NCBI RefSeq assembly: GCF_000429625.1
Contig: NZ_AUCF01000013.1
Coordinates: 1-64,000 of the forward strand
Direction of reading: 5' to 3'
DNA: 64,000 bases
Origin: Azospirillum halopraeferens DSM 3675
GTDB lineage: Bacteria > Pseudomonadota > Alphaproteobacteria > Azospirillales > Azospirillaceae
Shown here: positions 51,152 to 60,022 of the stretch, one piece after another
Layout of the letters: each line of letters begins with the position of its first letter
Numbering within the stretch: the first letter of the stretch is position 1
Notes under the pieces: model-generated
What the model saw: the letters and a program-made list of their open reading frames with translations, nothing else
Told to the model about the DNA's origin: nothing
Databases searched by the model: none
Made by a program: the position numbers and the translations under genes

Positions 51152-51667
51152 CTACTGCACCATGCGCCAGGACCCGTCCGCCTGCTGGCAGGCGGTGCCG
51201 GTGACCTGCTGCATCCGCCCGCCGATGGAGGCGGTGGTCTGGAACTCCCGGCAGTACTGGCCGCCGGAGGCGTAGCCGTCACGGACCGGGGTGTAGCTGC
51301 CCCAGTTGCCGTTCTGCGGGTTGTTCCAACTGATGGTCTGGCCGACGGGGGCGCCGTACGCCGTCCGCTCCGCCTGCTGGGCGTAGGCGAGATCGGCCCG
51401 GTCCATGGACGCGCCGGCCGCACTGCCCAGCGCCGCACCCAGCAGGGTGCCGACGCCCACCGCCACCAGCTTGCCCGTGCCGCCGCCGAAGCGCGATCCG
51501 GCAAGGCCGCCGACGACGCCGCCCAGCACGGCGCCCGCCATCTGCTTGTTGCCGCCGCCGTCGCCATACCCGTAACCGCCGCCGGTGCCGCTCGACATGC
51601 ACCCCGTCACCAGGAGTGCGGAGCAGAGCAGGGCCGCCACCGACCGACTGAGCCTCATCATCGTCAT
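51152..51667 (-). CDS. glycine-zipper outer-membrane lipoprotein (17 kDa antigen-like)
   Basis: This 171-aa protein has a lipobox LLVTGCMSS (Cys23). A glycine-zipper segment (about 43-86) reads GAVLGGVVGGLAGSRFGGG, followed by VGVGTLLGAALGSAAGASMD. The C-terminal domain contains QTISWNNPQNGNWGSYTPVR, then CREFQTTASIGGRMQQVTGT. This is the layout of Rickettsia 17 kDa surface antigen-like proteins, which sit in the outer membrane. The exact start is unsure because three ATGs occur within the first four codons. It is convergent with recA. Confidence 0.85.
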   Translation of the reverse strand: MTMMRLSRSVAALLCSALLVTGCMSSGTGGGYGYGDGGGNKQMAGAVLGGVVGGLAGSRFGGGTGKLVAVGVGTLLGAALGSAAGASMDRADLAYAQQAERTAYGAPVGQTISWNNPQNGNWGSYTPVRDGYASGGQYCREFQTTASIGGRMQQVTGTACQQADGSWRMVQ

Positions 51668-51763
51668 GCCTCGGAAAAAGCGTTGATACGATCGTAAACG
51701 CGCGAAGGGGCGGTTCTATTCCCGAACGATCGGGGTGCCGCGCCTTTATCACAGAGCCACCCC

Positions 51764-54700
51764 TCACGACACCGACGCGATCTCCGCCATGCGGTCGGAG
51801 GTGGCCGCCGCGTGGTGGTCCTTCGCCAGCACCGTGTAGACCGCCGGCAGCACGAAGAGGGTGAACAGCGTGCCGATCAGCATGCCCGCGACGATGACCA
51901 GACCGATGGAGAAGCGGCTGGCGGCACCGGCGCCGGATGCGGTCAGCAGCGGCACCAGGCCCACCACCATGGCCGCCGTCGTCATCAGGATGGCGCGCAG
52001 GCGCACGCGGGCCGCCTGTTCGATGGCGGTGCGGCGGTCGACCCGGCCGGCCACCTGCATGTCGCGGGCGAACGCCACCATCAGGATGCCGTGCTTGGAG
52101 ATCAGGCCGATCAGCGTCACCAGCCCCACCTGGGTGTAGATGTTCATGGTCGCCAGACCGAGGAACAGCGGCAGCAGCGCGCCGAAGATCGACATGGGCA
52201 CGCTGACCAGGATCACCAGCGGGTCGCGCAGCGATTCGAACTGCGCCGCCAGCACCAGGTAGATGATGACCATGGCGAAGGCGAAGGTGATGATGAGCTG
52301 GTTGCCCTCGCTGACGTACTGGCGCGATTCCGACAGGAAGTCGTGGGAGAAGCCGGCCGGCAGATGGATGCGCGCCTGGTCCTCCAGGAAATCGACGACC
52401 TGCCCCATGGTGACGCCCGGCATCGGCACGGCCGAGAAGGTGGCCGAGGGAAGCTGGTTGTACTTGGACAGGGCGTTGGGCTCGATCTCCGTCTCGATGC
52501 TGACCACGGTCGACAGCGGGATCTGCATGCCGTTGGTGGCCGGGACATAGTACTGGGCGAGATCCTCCGGGGTCAGGCGCTTGCTGCGCGGCACCTGCGG
52601 AATGACCTCGTACGACCGACCGTTCAGGTTGAACCGGTTGACGTAGTTGCCGCCGACCAGCACGCCCAGCGTGTCGCCGATGTTGGCCATGGAGAGGCCG
52701 AGGTCGGCGGCCTTGGAGCGGTCGACGATCATGCGGTAGGACGGGCTGCTGAACTGCAGGTCGCTGTCGGAGATGATGAACATGCCGCTTTGCTGCGCCG
52801 CCGCCTTAATGCGCTCCATGGCGTCGTAGATGGTGCGGTAGTCGCCGGGGCTGGAGATTACCATCTGCACCGGCAGGCCACCGGTCGAGCCCGGCAGGGC
52901 CGGCGGCGACACCAGGAAGATGTTCACCCCCGTCACCTGCGCCAGCGCCGCCTGGGCCTCCGGCTGGACCTCCTTGGCCGAGCGGGTGCGCTCGTCCCAC
53001 GGCTTCAGGATCATGCCGGCGAAGCCCTGGGTGGGTGTGGGCGCGCCGTTGATGACGAAGCGCGTGTCGGTCTCCGGGAATTCCGCCAGGATGGAGTCGA
53101 GCTGCTTTCCGTAGGCGTCGTAGTAGTCGAGGTTGGCGTACTGCGGCGCCTTGGTGATGCCGAACAGGATGCCCTGGTCCTCTTCGGGGGCCAGCTCCGC
53201 CATGGTGTTGGCGAACAGGAACCCGACGGACAGCAGGATGCCCAGGCCGAAGACCAGGGTGGCGGCGCGGTGTTCCAGGGCGCCGTGCAGGCGGCGGGAA
53301 TACCAGTTCTCCAGCCGCGTGAAGTTGCGGTCCACGAAGCGGGCGAAACGGCCGGCGTTCATGTCCGGCGTCAGCAGCACCGAGCACATCATCGGCGACA
53401 GGGTCAGCGCGACCACGCCGGAGATGATGACCGCCCCGGCCAGGGTGAAGGCGAACTCGCGGAACAAGGCACCGGTCAGCCCGCCCAGGAAGCCGATCGG
53501 GGCATACACGGCGGCCAGCGTGATGGTCATGGAGATGACCGGCCCGACGATCTCCCGGGCGCCGATCAGCGACGCCTGCACCGGACTCTTGCCCTCCTCC
53601 AGGTGGCGGTGGACGTTCTCCACCACCACGATGGCGTCGTCGACCACCAGGCCGATGGCCAGCACCATGGCCAGCAGCGTCAGCAGGTTCAGCGAGAAGC
53701 CGAACGCCAGCATGAAGGTGGCGGCGCCGATGAGCGACAGCGGGATGGTGACGATCGGGATGATCACCGCCCGCACCGAGCCGAGGAACAGGAAGATCAC
53801 CACGATGACGATGGCCACCGCCTCCACCAGGGTCATCACCACCTCGTCGATGGACGCCTGGATGAAGCGGGTGCTGTCGTAGACGATCTCCATCTCCAGC
53901 GACGGCGGCAGGTTGCGCTCCAGCTCCGGCACCAGCTTGCGGATGTCTGCCACGATGTTCAGCGGGTTGCCGGTCGGCGTGGAGTTGACGCCGATGAAGA
54001 TGGCCTGCTGCCCGTTCATCGCCACCGAGGAGTCCGTGCGCTGGGCGCCCAGTTCCACGGTCGCGATGTCCTTCAGCCGCACCAGCGACGTGCCGCTGGC
54101 CTTCACCACCATGTCGCGGAACTGCTCCACGTCGGTCAGGCCGGTGTTGGTCGTGATGTTGGTGACGACGAAGACACCCTTCGCCTGGCCGGGGGCGGAT
54201 TGATAGTTGTTGGACTGGATGGCGGCGCGCACGTCGGACGCGGCGATGCCGCGGGCGGCCATCTTCTCCGGATCCAGCCAGACGCGCATGGCGAAGGTCT
54301 GGCCGCCCAGGATCTGCGCCTCCGACACGCCCGGAACGGTGGACAGCACCGGCTGCACCACGCGGGTCAGGTAATCGGTGATCGCCGCCTCCGACAGCTC
54401 GGGGCTGGCGAAACCCATGTACAGGATCGAGGTCGTCTCGCCCGTCGACTTCAGGATGACGGGGTCGTTGGCCTCGCGCGGGAGCTGGTACTTCACCTGC
54501 TGGACCTTCGCCATGACGTCGGTCATGGCGATGTTGGGGTCGAAGTTCAGGCGGATGTTGGCCGTCACCACGCTCATCCCCTGGGTGGAGGAGGAGGTGA
54601 TGTAGTCGATGCCCTCGGCGGTGGAGACGGCCTGCTCGATGGGCGTGGTGATGAAGCCCTGCATCAGGTCGGGCGACGCGCCGGGATAGAGCGTCGTCAC

Positions 54701-54838
54701 CGTGATGACGGTGTTCTTCAGCTCGGGATACTGGCGGATCGGCAGGTCGAACAGGGCCCGCGCGCCGACCAGCAGGATCAGCAGGCTGACGACGACCGAC
54801 AGCACCGGCCGGCGGATGAAGATGTCGGTGAACGCCAT
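51764..54838 (-). CDS. RND multidrug efflux permease (AcrB-like)
   Basis: This 1024-aa inner-membrane pump begins MAFTDIFIRRPVLSVVVSLL. It has two large periplasmic domains and twelve helices, and the proton-relay pair Asp400-Asp401 in LVVDDAIVVVENVHRHLEEG. Helix 10 has GLISKHGILMVAFARD, where the Lys takes the place of the relay Lys of AcrB. Periplasmic segments such as TLYPGASPDLMQGFITTPIE and NGRSYEVIPQVPRSKR fit the MexK/VexK-type branch of pumps. It follows the adaptor gene by 13 bases and is the last gene of the TetR-adaptor-permease operon. There is no outer-membrane channel gene. Confidence 0.95.
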   Translation of the reverse strand: MAFTDIFIRRPVLSVVVSLLILLVGARALFDLPIRQYPELKNTVITVTTLYPGASPDLMQGFITTPIEQAVSTAEGIDYITSSSTQGMSVVTANIRLNFDPNIAMTDVMAKVQQVKYQLPREANDPVILKSTGETTSILYMGFASPELSEAAITDYLTRVVQPVLSTVPGVSEAQILGGQTFAMRVWLDPEKMAARGIAASDVRAAIQSNNYQSAPGQAKGVFVVTNITTNTGLTDVEQFRDMVVKASGTSLVRLKDIATVELGAQRTDSSVAMNGQQAIFIGVNSTPTGNPLNIVADIRKLVPELERNLPPSLEMEIVYDSTRFIQASIDEVVMTLVEAVAIVIVVIFLFLGSVRAVIIPIVTIPLSLIGAATFMLAFGFSLNLLTLLAMVLAIGLVVDDAIVVVENVHRHLEEGKSPVQASLIGAREIVGPVISMTITLAAVYAPIGFLGGLTGALFREFAFTLAGAVIISGVVALTLSPMMCSVLLTPDMNAGRFARFVDRNFTRLENWYSRRLHGALEHRAATLVFGLGILLSVGFLFANTMAELAPEEDQGILFGITKAPQYANLDYYDAYGKQLDSILAEFPETDTRFVINGAPTPTQGFAGMILKPWDERTRSAKEVQPEAQAALAQVTGVNIFLVSPPALPGSTGGLPVQMVISSPGDYRTIYDAMERIKAAAQQSGMFIISDSDLQFSSPSYRMIVDRSKAADLGLSMANIGDTLGVLVGGNYVNRFNLNGRSYEVIPQVPRSKRLTPEDLAQYYVPATNGMQIPLSTVVSIETEIEPNALSKYNQLPSATFSAVPMPGVTMGQVVDFLEDQARIHLPAGFSHDFLSESRQYVSEGNQLIITFAFAMVIIYLVLAAQFESLRDPLVILVSVPMSIFGALLPLFLGLATMNIYTQVGLVTLIGLISKHGILMVAFARDMQVAGRVDRRTAIEQAARVRLRAILMTTAAMVVGLVPLLTASGAGAASRFSIGLVIVAGMLIGTLFTLFVLPAVYTVLAKDHHAAATSDRMAEIASVS

Positions 54839-54851
54839 GGCGGCGGATTCC

Positions 54852-56114
54852 TCAATTGCGCGGCAGCATCGCCGGGATGGCGAGCGGATCGTTCTGCGCG
54901 ATCGCCACCGCGGCCCCGTTGTTCAGCTTGATCTGGCCGGAGATGACCACGCGGTCGCCGGCCCGGACGCCGCTCAGCACCTCGACCTTGCCTTCGAAGC
55001 GGTCGCCGACCTTGACCGGCACGCGCTCCACATGCAGCGATTCCTTGCCCTCGGCGTCGGTGCGGCCGTGCACCACGTACACGGAATCACCGTAGACCGT
55101 GTAGTCGACCGCGGTTTCCGGCACCACGACCATGTCCGCCTGCGGCGGCAGCACGACCCGCACGTTGGCGAACATGCCGGGCAGAAGATGGCGCTGCTGG
55201 TTGTCCAGGGTCGCCTGCACCTGGATGGCGCGGGTATCGGTGGTCACCTGCGGCTCGATGGTGGTGATGCGCGCCTCGAAGCTGCGCCCCGGCGCCGCGT
55301 CGGACCCGATCAGCACCGCCTGCCCCACGTCGATGCGGTTCAGCGCGTTCTCCGGCAGGGAGAAGTTGACGTACAGCGTCGACAGGTCGGTCAGCGTGAC
55401 CATGGGATCGCCGGCGTTGATGTAGTCGCCCGCGTTGATCTTGCGGATGCCCAGTTCGCCCCCGAAGGGCGCGCGGATCAGCTTCTTGGCGATCAGCGCT
55501 TCGGTGCGCTTGATGTTGGCATTGGCCTCGTCGAGCTGGGCCAGGTTCTGGTCCACGGTGGTCTGCGGCCCGACCTGGTTGCGCAGCAGGTTGCGTGACC
55601 GGTCCAGATTGGCGGCGGCGAGCTTGGCCTGCGCCTGGTACGCCTGGAGGTCGGCCTGCTCGGTCGCGTCGTTGAGCTGGACCAGCGGGTCCCCGGCGCT
55701 GACGCGGGCACCGGAATCGAAATGGATGGTCATGACGCGCCCCGCCACCTCCGACGCCACGGAGATCTGGCGGCTGGCCGTCAGCGTCCCGATGGCGGAC
55801 AGGTACTTGGGCACGGACTCCACCGACGCGGCCGTCACCGACACCGGGGTGGGCGGTGGCACGTTGCCGGCGAAGAAGTCGGCGATCGCCTGGTCGCGGA
55901 AGGTCTTGAAGCCGTACATCCCGGCCATCAGCAGGCCGATCACGATCAGCACGACGGTGAAGATCACGACCCGGGAGACGCGCCCGGCCGGGCGCGCCGC
56001 GGGCGCCGCCGGGGCATGGGGATGGGAGTGGGGGTGGGCCGTCTCGCGCACGGGCTCCGCCTCACGGGGCCGCCGGGGAGCGGCGTCGATTCGGGTGTCG
56101 ATGGTCACGGTCAT
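54852..56114 (-). CDS. RND periplasmic adaptor with His-rich cytoplasmic N-terminus
   Basis: This 420-aa protein has a long cytoplasmic N-tail containing HPHSHPHAPAAPAARPAG. A membrane anchor follows (VVIFTVVLIVIGLLMAGMYG), then the adaptor body: lipoyl halves (ISVASEVAGRVMTIHFDSG and KKLIRAPFGGELGIRKINAG) and a short coiled coil (about 145-210). The barrel (VNFSLPENALNRIDVGQ) and membrane-proximal domain come last. It matches the MexH/VexC adaptor group. Its start codon overlaps the TetR stop by four bases, so the three genes are cotranscribed. The function of the His tail is unknown; metal binding is possible. Confidence 0.93.
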   Translation of the reverse strand: MTVTIDTRIDAAPRRPREAEPVRETAHPHSHPHAPAAPAARPAGRVSRVVIFTVVLIVIGLLMAGMYGFKTFRDQAIADFFAGNVPPPTPVSVTAASVESVPKYLSAIGTLTASRQISVASEVAGRVMTIHFDSGARVSAGDPLVQLNDATEQADLQAYQAQAKLAAANLDRSRNLLRNQVGPQTTVDQNLAQLDEANANIKRTEALIAKKLIRAPFGGELGIRKINAGDYINAGDPMVTLTDLSTLYVNFSLPENALNRIDVGQAVLIGSDAAPGRSFEARITTIEPQVTTDTRAIQVQATLDNQQRHLLPGMFANVRVVLPPQADMVVVPETAVDYTVYGDSVYVVHGRTDAEGKESLHVERVPVKVGDRFEGKVEVLSGVRAGDRVVISGQIKLNNGAAVAIAQNDPLAIPAMLPRN

Positions 56115-56866
56115 CCTCGCGAATCAGCGGTGGGCGAGCAGCCGGCCGCGGTGTCGTCATATTGTTTTGTTTCGGGGCACAGGCGGGCCAGCGCGGCGTC
56201 GGTCATCCCCAGCCCGCGCAGGATGAACCAGGTCACCCCCCCTACGGACTGCGGGCCGAAGCTCCGCGGCGCCACCGGCCGCCCCGGCAGGCAATGGGTC
56301 GCCAGGGCGGAGCACAGATGCTCGGCCAGCCACAGCCCGTCCTCGGCGGGCAGCGGCGTCGGCACCATGTCGCCCGACTCCCGCGCGGCGAGCAGCGACG
56401 CGGTGAAGAGCGGGTGGACCTCCTCGGCAACCCAGGTGTAGGCCAGCCGCGCGAACTCCCCGTCTTCCAGAAAGCTGCGCAGGAACAGACGATGGCGCAG
56501 GCGCTCGGCCGGATCGGTGGGCATGTCCACCAGGAAATGGCAGACCAGCCCCTGCACCAGTTGCACCAGCGTGTCGCCCGACGGCGGCAGCGCCATCAGG
56601 CGTTCCAGCTCCTTGTCGCCATCCAGGCAAGTCCGGAAGATCGCCTCGTAGAGCGCCGCCTTGCTCGGGAAGTGCTTGAAGATCAGCGCCTCCGACACAC
56701 CGGCCGCCTGCGCGATCTCCTTCGTCGTCGTCGCCGTGAAGCCCTTCTGCGCGAACAGGGGCAGCGTGGCGTCGATGATCGCGGCGCGGCGTTCGGAGCT
56801 GTCGAGGCGCTGACCGCCGGCACCCGGCTTTTGCGCTTGCTCAGTCAGTAAGTGCTTACTCACCAT
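56111..56866 (-). CDS. TetR/AcrR family repressor of the efflux operon
   Basis: This 251-aa protein has the N-terminal TetR helix-turn-helix (about 25-72): RRAAIIDATLPLFAQKGFTA, TTTKEIAQAAGVSEALIFKH, FPSKAALYEAIF. The remainder is a helical ligand-binding domain. As first gene of the operon with an adaptor and RND pump it most likely represses its own transcription and is released by a pump substrate. The ATG at 56866 is used although no good ribosome site precedes it; an inverted repeat operator lies directly over the first codons. Confidence 0.92.
   Translation of the reverse strand: MVSKHLLTEQAQKPGAGGQRLDSSERRAAIIDATLPLFAQKGFTATTTKEIAQAAGVSEALIFKHFPSKAALYEAIFRTCLDGDKELERLMALPPSGDTLVQLVQGLVCHFLVDMPTDPAERLRHRLFLRSFLEDGEFARLAYTWVAEEVHPLFTASLLAARESGDMVPTPLPAEDGLWLAEHLCSALATHCLPGRPVAPRSFGPQSVGGVTWFILRGLGMTDAALARLCPETKQYDDTAAGCSPTADSRG
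56847..56860. promoter_or_regulatory. probable TetR operator at the start of its own gene
   Basis: AGTAAG-TG-CTTACT is a perfect six-pair inverted repeat. It covers codons 3 to 7 of the repressor gene, just after its ATG. The neighbouring CAGTCAGTAAG part extends the symmetry weakly. TetR regulators often bind such sites near the transcription start, so a start close to 56866 and a leaderless or short-leader mRNA are possible. Confidence 0.55.
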
Positions 56867-57069
56867 GCAGGGAGATGTATGCCGCCGCAGCCGCTCTGTC
56901 GACCGGAAACTCAGACCCTTTTTTCGCAGGCGGTATGCGAAAGGGGCATGGCAGCGGCAATCCGTCGCACCCCCGAGTGCCATAGCGGGTCTCGGGCCGT
57001 TGTCACCCGCAGCCCCTCAGTGAACGCCCGCCCCATGCCAGGGATCGGGCCAGCCTTCGGAAACGCCGC

Positions 57070-59067
57070 ATGGAGCGCATCAACAAGACCGTCTCGTTCA
57101 CCGCCGGCGGCATCATCCTGTTGTTCGTGGTTCTGGCCGCCGCCCTGCCCGACCGACTTGGCGGCGCCATTGCGGCGTTGCAGGACATGATCGTCGGAAC
57201 CTTCGGGTGGTTCTACATTCTTTCGGTCGCCGGCTTCCTGGTCTTCGTCCTGTGGCTGCCGCTCAGTCCCTACGCCGGCGTGAAGCTGGGCAAGGATGCC
57301 GACGAGCCGGAGTTCAGCTACCCCACCTGGTTCGCCATGCTGTTCAGCGCCGGAATGGGGATCGGCCTGCTTTTCTATGGCGTGGCGGAGCCGGTGCTGC
57401 ATTTCGCCAACCCGCGCATCGGCGAATCCCGCTCGGTGGAGGCGGCGCGCGAGGCGATGAACATCGCCTTCCTGCACTGGGGCCTGCACGCCTGGGGCAT
57501 CTACATCGTGGTGGGGCTGGCGCTGGCCTATTTCGCCTACCGCCACGACCTGCCGCTGACCATCCGATCGACCCTGTACCCGCTTCTGGGTGAACGCATC
57601 CACGGCTGGGCCGGGCACACGGTCGACATCTTCGCCATCTTCGGCACGCTGTTCGGCGTCGCCACGTCCCTGGGGCTGGGCGTCATGCAGATCAACGGCG
57701 GGCTGGAGTATCTCGGCCTGATGGAGGTGGGGCTCGGCAACCAGCTTATCCTGATCGCCGTCATCACCGCCGTCGCCACCACCTCGGCGGTCAGCGGCGT
57801 CGGGCGCGGCATCCGGCGGCTCAGCGAGCTGAACATGCTGGCCGGGGTGGCCCTGCTGGTCTTCGTGTTCGCACTGGGTCCGACCGTGTTCCTGCTGGCG
57901 GCGTGGGTGGAGAGCGTGGGGCGCTATCTGTGGACCCTGCCCTTCACCAGCCTGCGCACCCTGCCCTTCGCGGGAGCCGAATGGCAGGCGAGCTGGACCA
58001 TGTTCTATTGGGGCTGGTGGATCTCCTGGGCGCCCTTCGTCGGCATGTTCATCGCCCGCGTCTCGCGCGGGCGCACCGTCCGCGAGTTCGTCGCAGGCGT
58101 GCTCCTGGCGCCCGTCCTGCTGACCTTCGTGTGGTTCGTGGTGTTCGGCGACACGGCCATCCACATGGAGCTGTTCGGCACGGGCGGCATGGTGGAGGCG
58201 GTGGAGGACAACGTGCCGACGGCGCTGTTCGTCATGCTCGACCGGCTGCCCCTGGCGACGCTCACCTCCGCCATCGCCACCTTGATGGTGGTGACCTTCT
58301 TCGTGACCTCAGCGGATTCGGGGGCGCTGGTCATCGACATCATCGCATCCGGCGGCGACCCCGATCCGCCGGTCGTCACGCGGGTGTTCTGGGCCGTGCT
58401 GGCCGGGGTCGTGGCGGCGGTGCTGCTGGTGGCGGGCGGGCTGAACGCCTTACAGACCGCCGCCATCACCACCGCCCTGCCGTTCTCCCTGGTGATGATC
58501 CTGATGTGCCGCAGCCTGGTGGTGGGGCTGCGGGCCGAGCGGCTGGGCGGCGTGCGCCGGGACCGTCCGGCCGGAGCGGTCCTGCCGGACGGCGGCGGCC
58601 CGCCGGGCAGTGCGCTCGCCCACCTGCCCGACACCGACTGGCGCAACCGCCTGTCCGCCATCGTCGGCCGCAAGGAGGCTGCGGCGGCGGCCCGGCACAC
58701 CGGCAGCGCCGGGGTGCGCGGCGACGTCGCCGCTTTCCTGTCCGGCGTGGTCGTCCCCGCCTTCCGCGACATCGCGGCGGAACTGGAACGCCACGGCCGC
58801 ACGGCGGAGATCGAGGCCAACCCCTACAACGCCACCCTGACGGTGCTGCGCGGCGGCGAGGAGGAATTCTCCTACACCGTGCGCGGCCGCATCCACCGGC
58901 CGTGGACCTTCGCCTTCCCCGAGATGCAAGGCGGGGACGGCTGGGAACCGCGCGCCGAGATCCTCGTGCGCGCGGGTCTCCAGCGCCAGTTCGATCCCCG
59001 CCGCTTCACCGCCGACCAGGTGGTGGAGGATTTCGTCCACGAGTATGCGAAGTGGATGGGGTGGTGA
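57070..59067 (+). CDS. betT: BCCT family choline/betaine transporter (BetT-like)
   Basis: This 665-aa transporter of the betaine-choline-carnitine family uses a sodium or proton gradient. Twelve helices are visible. The N-terminal AGMGIGLLFYGVAEPVLHFA and the substrate-site segment FYWGWWISWAPFVGMFIARV, with its Trp-rich aromatic box, are diagnostic, followed by SRGRTVREFVAGV. The long cytoplasmic C-terminus (about 500-665) is typical of BetT, where it senses osmotic stress. Choline is the likeliest substrate; glycine betaine is possible. It is convergent with the ProX-like gene, 21 bases apart, and divergent from the TetR operon. Confidence 0.92.
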   Translation: MERINKTVSFTAGGIILLFVVLAAALPDRLGGAIAALQDMIVGTFGWFYILSVAGFLVFVLWLPLSPYAGVKLGKDADEPEFSYPTWFAMLFSAGMGIGLLFYGVAEPVLHFANPRIGESRSVEAAREAMNIAFLHWGLHAWGIYIVVGLALAYFAYRHDLPLTIRSTLYPLLGERIHGWAGHTVDIFAIFGTLFGVATSLGLGVMQINGGLEYLGLMEVGLGNQLILIAVITAVATTSAVSGVGRGIRRLSELNMLAGVALLVFVFALGPTVFLLAAWVESVGRYLWTLPFTSLRTLPFAGAEWQASWTMFYWGWWISWAPFVGMFIARVSRGRTVREFVAGVLLAPVLLTFVWFVVFGDTAIHMELFGTGGMVEAVEDNVPTALFVMLDRLPLATLTSAIATLMVVTFFVTSADSGALVIDIIASGGDPDPPVVTRVFWAVLAGVVAAVLLVAGGLNALQTAAITTALPFSLVMILMCRSLVVGLRAERLGGVRRDRPAGAVLPDGGGPPGSALAHLPDTDWRNRLSAIVGRKEAAAAARHTGSAGVRGDVAAFLSGVVVPAFRDIAAELERHGRTAEIEANPYNATLTVLRGGEEEFSYTVRGRIHRPWTFAFPEMQGGDGWEPRAEILVRAGLQRQFDPRRFTADQVVEDFVHEYAKWMGW

Positions 59068-59088
59068 GAACGGCGCGCTGCCCTTCCG

Positions 59089-59985
59089 TTACGACTGCGG
59101 CATCGCGCCGGTCACCCAGTAGTCGATGCGCTGCGGGTTGTTGGCGACATAGGCGTCCACCGCCTGCTCGTACGAGGTGTTGCTGGCCTCCAGCATGATG
59201 GCCTCCAGGTCCTCCAGCGGCAGGTGCATGCGGGCCAGGAACTCGGCGACGCGGGGATGGTCCTGGTAGAAGTTCCGGCGCGCCATGACATGGACGCGCT
59301 CCAGGCCGCCCAGCACGCCCTCGGGGTCCTCCAGATAGCGCAGGTCCCACTTGGCGAACTTCCAGTGCGGGCTCCACGCCGTCACGACGATCCAGTCGTT
59401 GCGGTCCACGGCGCGGCTCAGCGCCGCCGTCATGGCGGCACCGCTGGCCGACACCAGCTCGTAACGGTCCAGGTCGTAGGCGTCCATGGCCTTCTCCGAC
59501 GCCTGCATCAGGCCGGCGCCGGGGTCGATGCCCTGGATGCGCCCGCGCAGCTTGTCGCGCACCTCGGGCTTCTTCAGGTCGGCGATGGTCTTCACCTGGT
59601 CCTCGGGCACATAGGCCGGCACCGCCCAGCCCAGGCGGGCGCGGGTGTAGAGGATGCCCAGCGGCACGATGTCGCCGCCGACCTTCTCCAGATAGGCGCC
59701 GTGGGTCAGCGGCAGCCAGGACATCATCATGAAATCCAGATCGCCCTTGGCCAGGCCCTGGTACTGCAGGCCGATATCGGCGAGCACCAGTTCCACGTCG
59801 GTGTCCAGACGCTCCCTGATGATCTTCTCGGCCAGCTTGGTCACCGCCTCGGCGTCGGACCAGGCGGTCCAGCCGATCCGCACCGGTCCGCGGGGGTCGG
59901 CGGCCGATGCCGGCGCGGCGGTCAGGGCCGCTCCGACCACCACCGCGGCGCCGATGGCCAGCATCCTGAGAAATCCACGTCGCAT
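59089..59985 (-). CDS. proX: glycine betaine/choline ABC transporter substrate-binding protein
   Basis: This 298-aa periplasmic protein has a signal peptide ending AAPASAADP. VRIGWTAWSDAEAVTKLAEK opens the type II binding fold. The aromatic and Asp residues that hold quaternary ammonium groups are seen in MMMSWLPLTHGAYLEK, WVVPAY-like GWAVPAYVPED, and VVTAWSPHWKFAKWDLRYLE. It is last in the operon ATPase-permease-binding protein. It could equally be called ChoX or OpuAC; choline, betaine and proline betaine cannot be told apart by eye. A GGAG ribosome site precedes the ATG at 59985. Confidence 0.9.
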   Translation of the reverse strand: MRRGFLRMLAIGAAVVVGAALTAAPASAADPRGPVRIGWTAWSDAEAVTKLAEKIIRERLDTDVELVLADIGLQYQGLAKGDLDFMMMSWLPLTHGAYLEKVGGDIVPLGILYTRARLGWAVPAYVPEDQVKTIADLKKPEVRDKLRGRIQGIDPGAGLMQASEKAMDAYDLDRYELVSASGAAMTAALSRAVDRNDWIVVTAWSPHWKFAKWDLRYLEDPEGVLGGLERVHVMARRNFYQDHPRVAEFLARMHLPLEDLEAIMLEASNTSYEQAVDAYVANNPQRIDYWVTGAMPQS

Positions 59986-60022
59986 AGCGCTCTCCTTGTT
60001 CGGAATTGAATAACGGCCGGGG

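Noticed and set aside
51812..54931. A 1039-codon plus-strand frame opposite the second RND permease
   Set aside because: Composition is dominated by His, Asp, Gln and Gly runs from reading RND codons backwards; no ribosome site or motif supports it.
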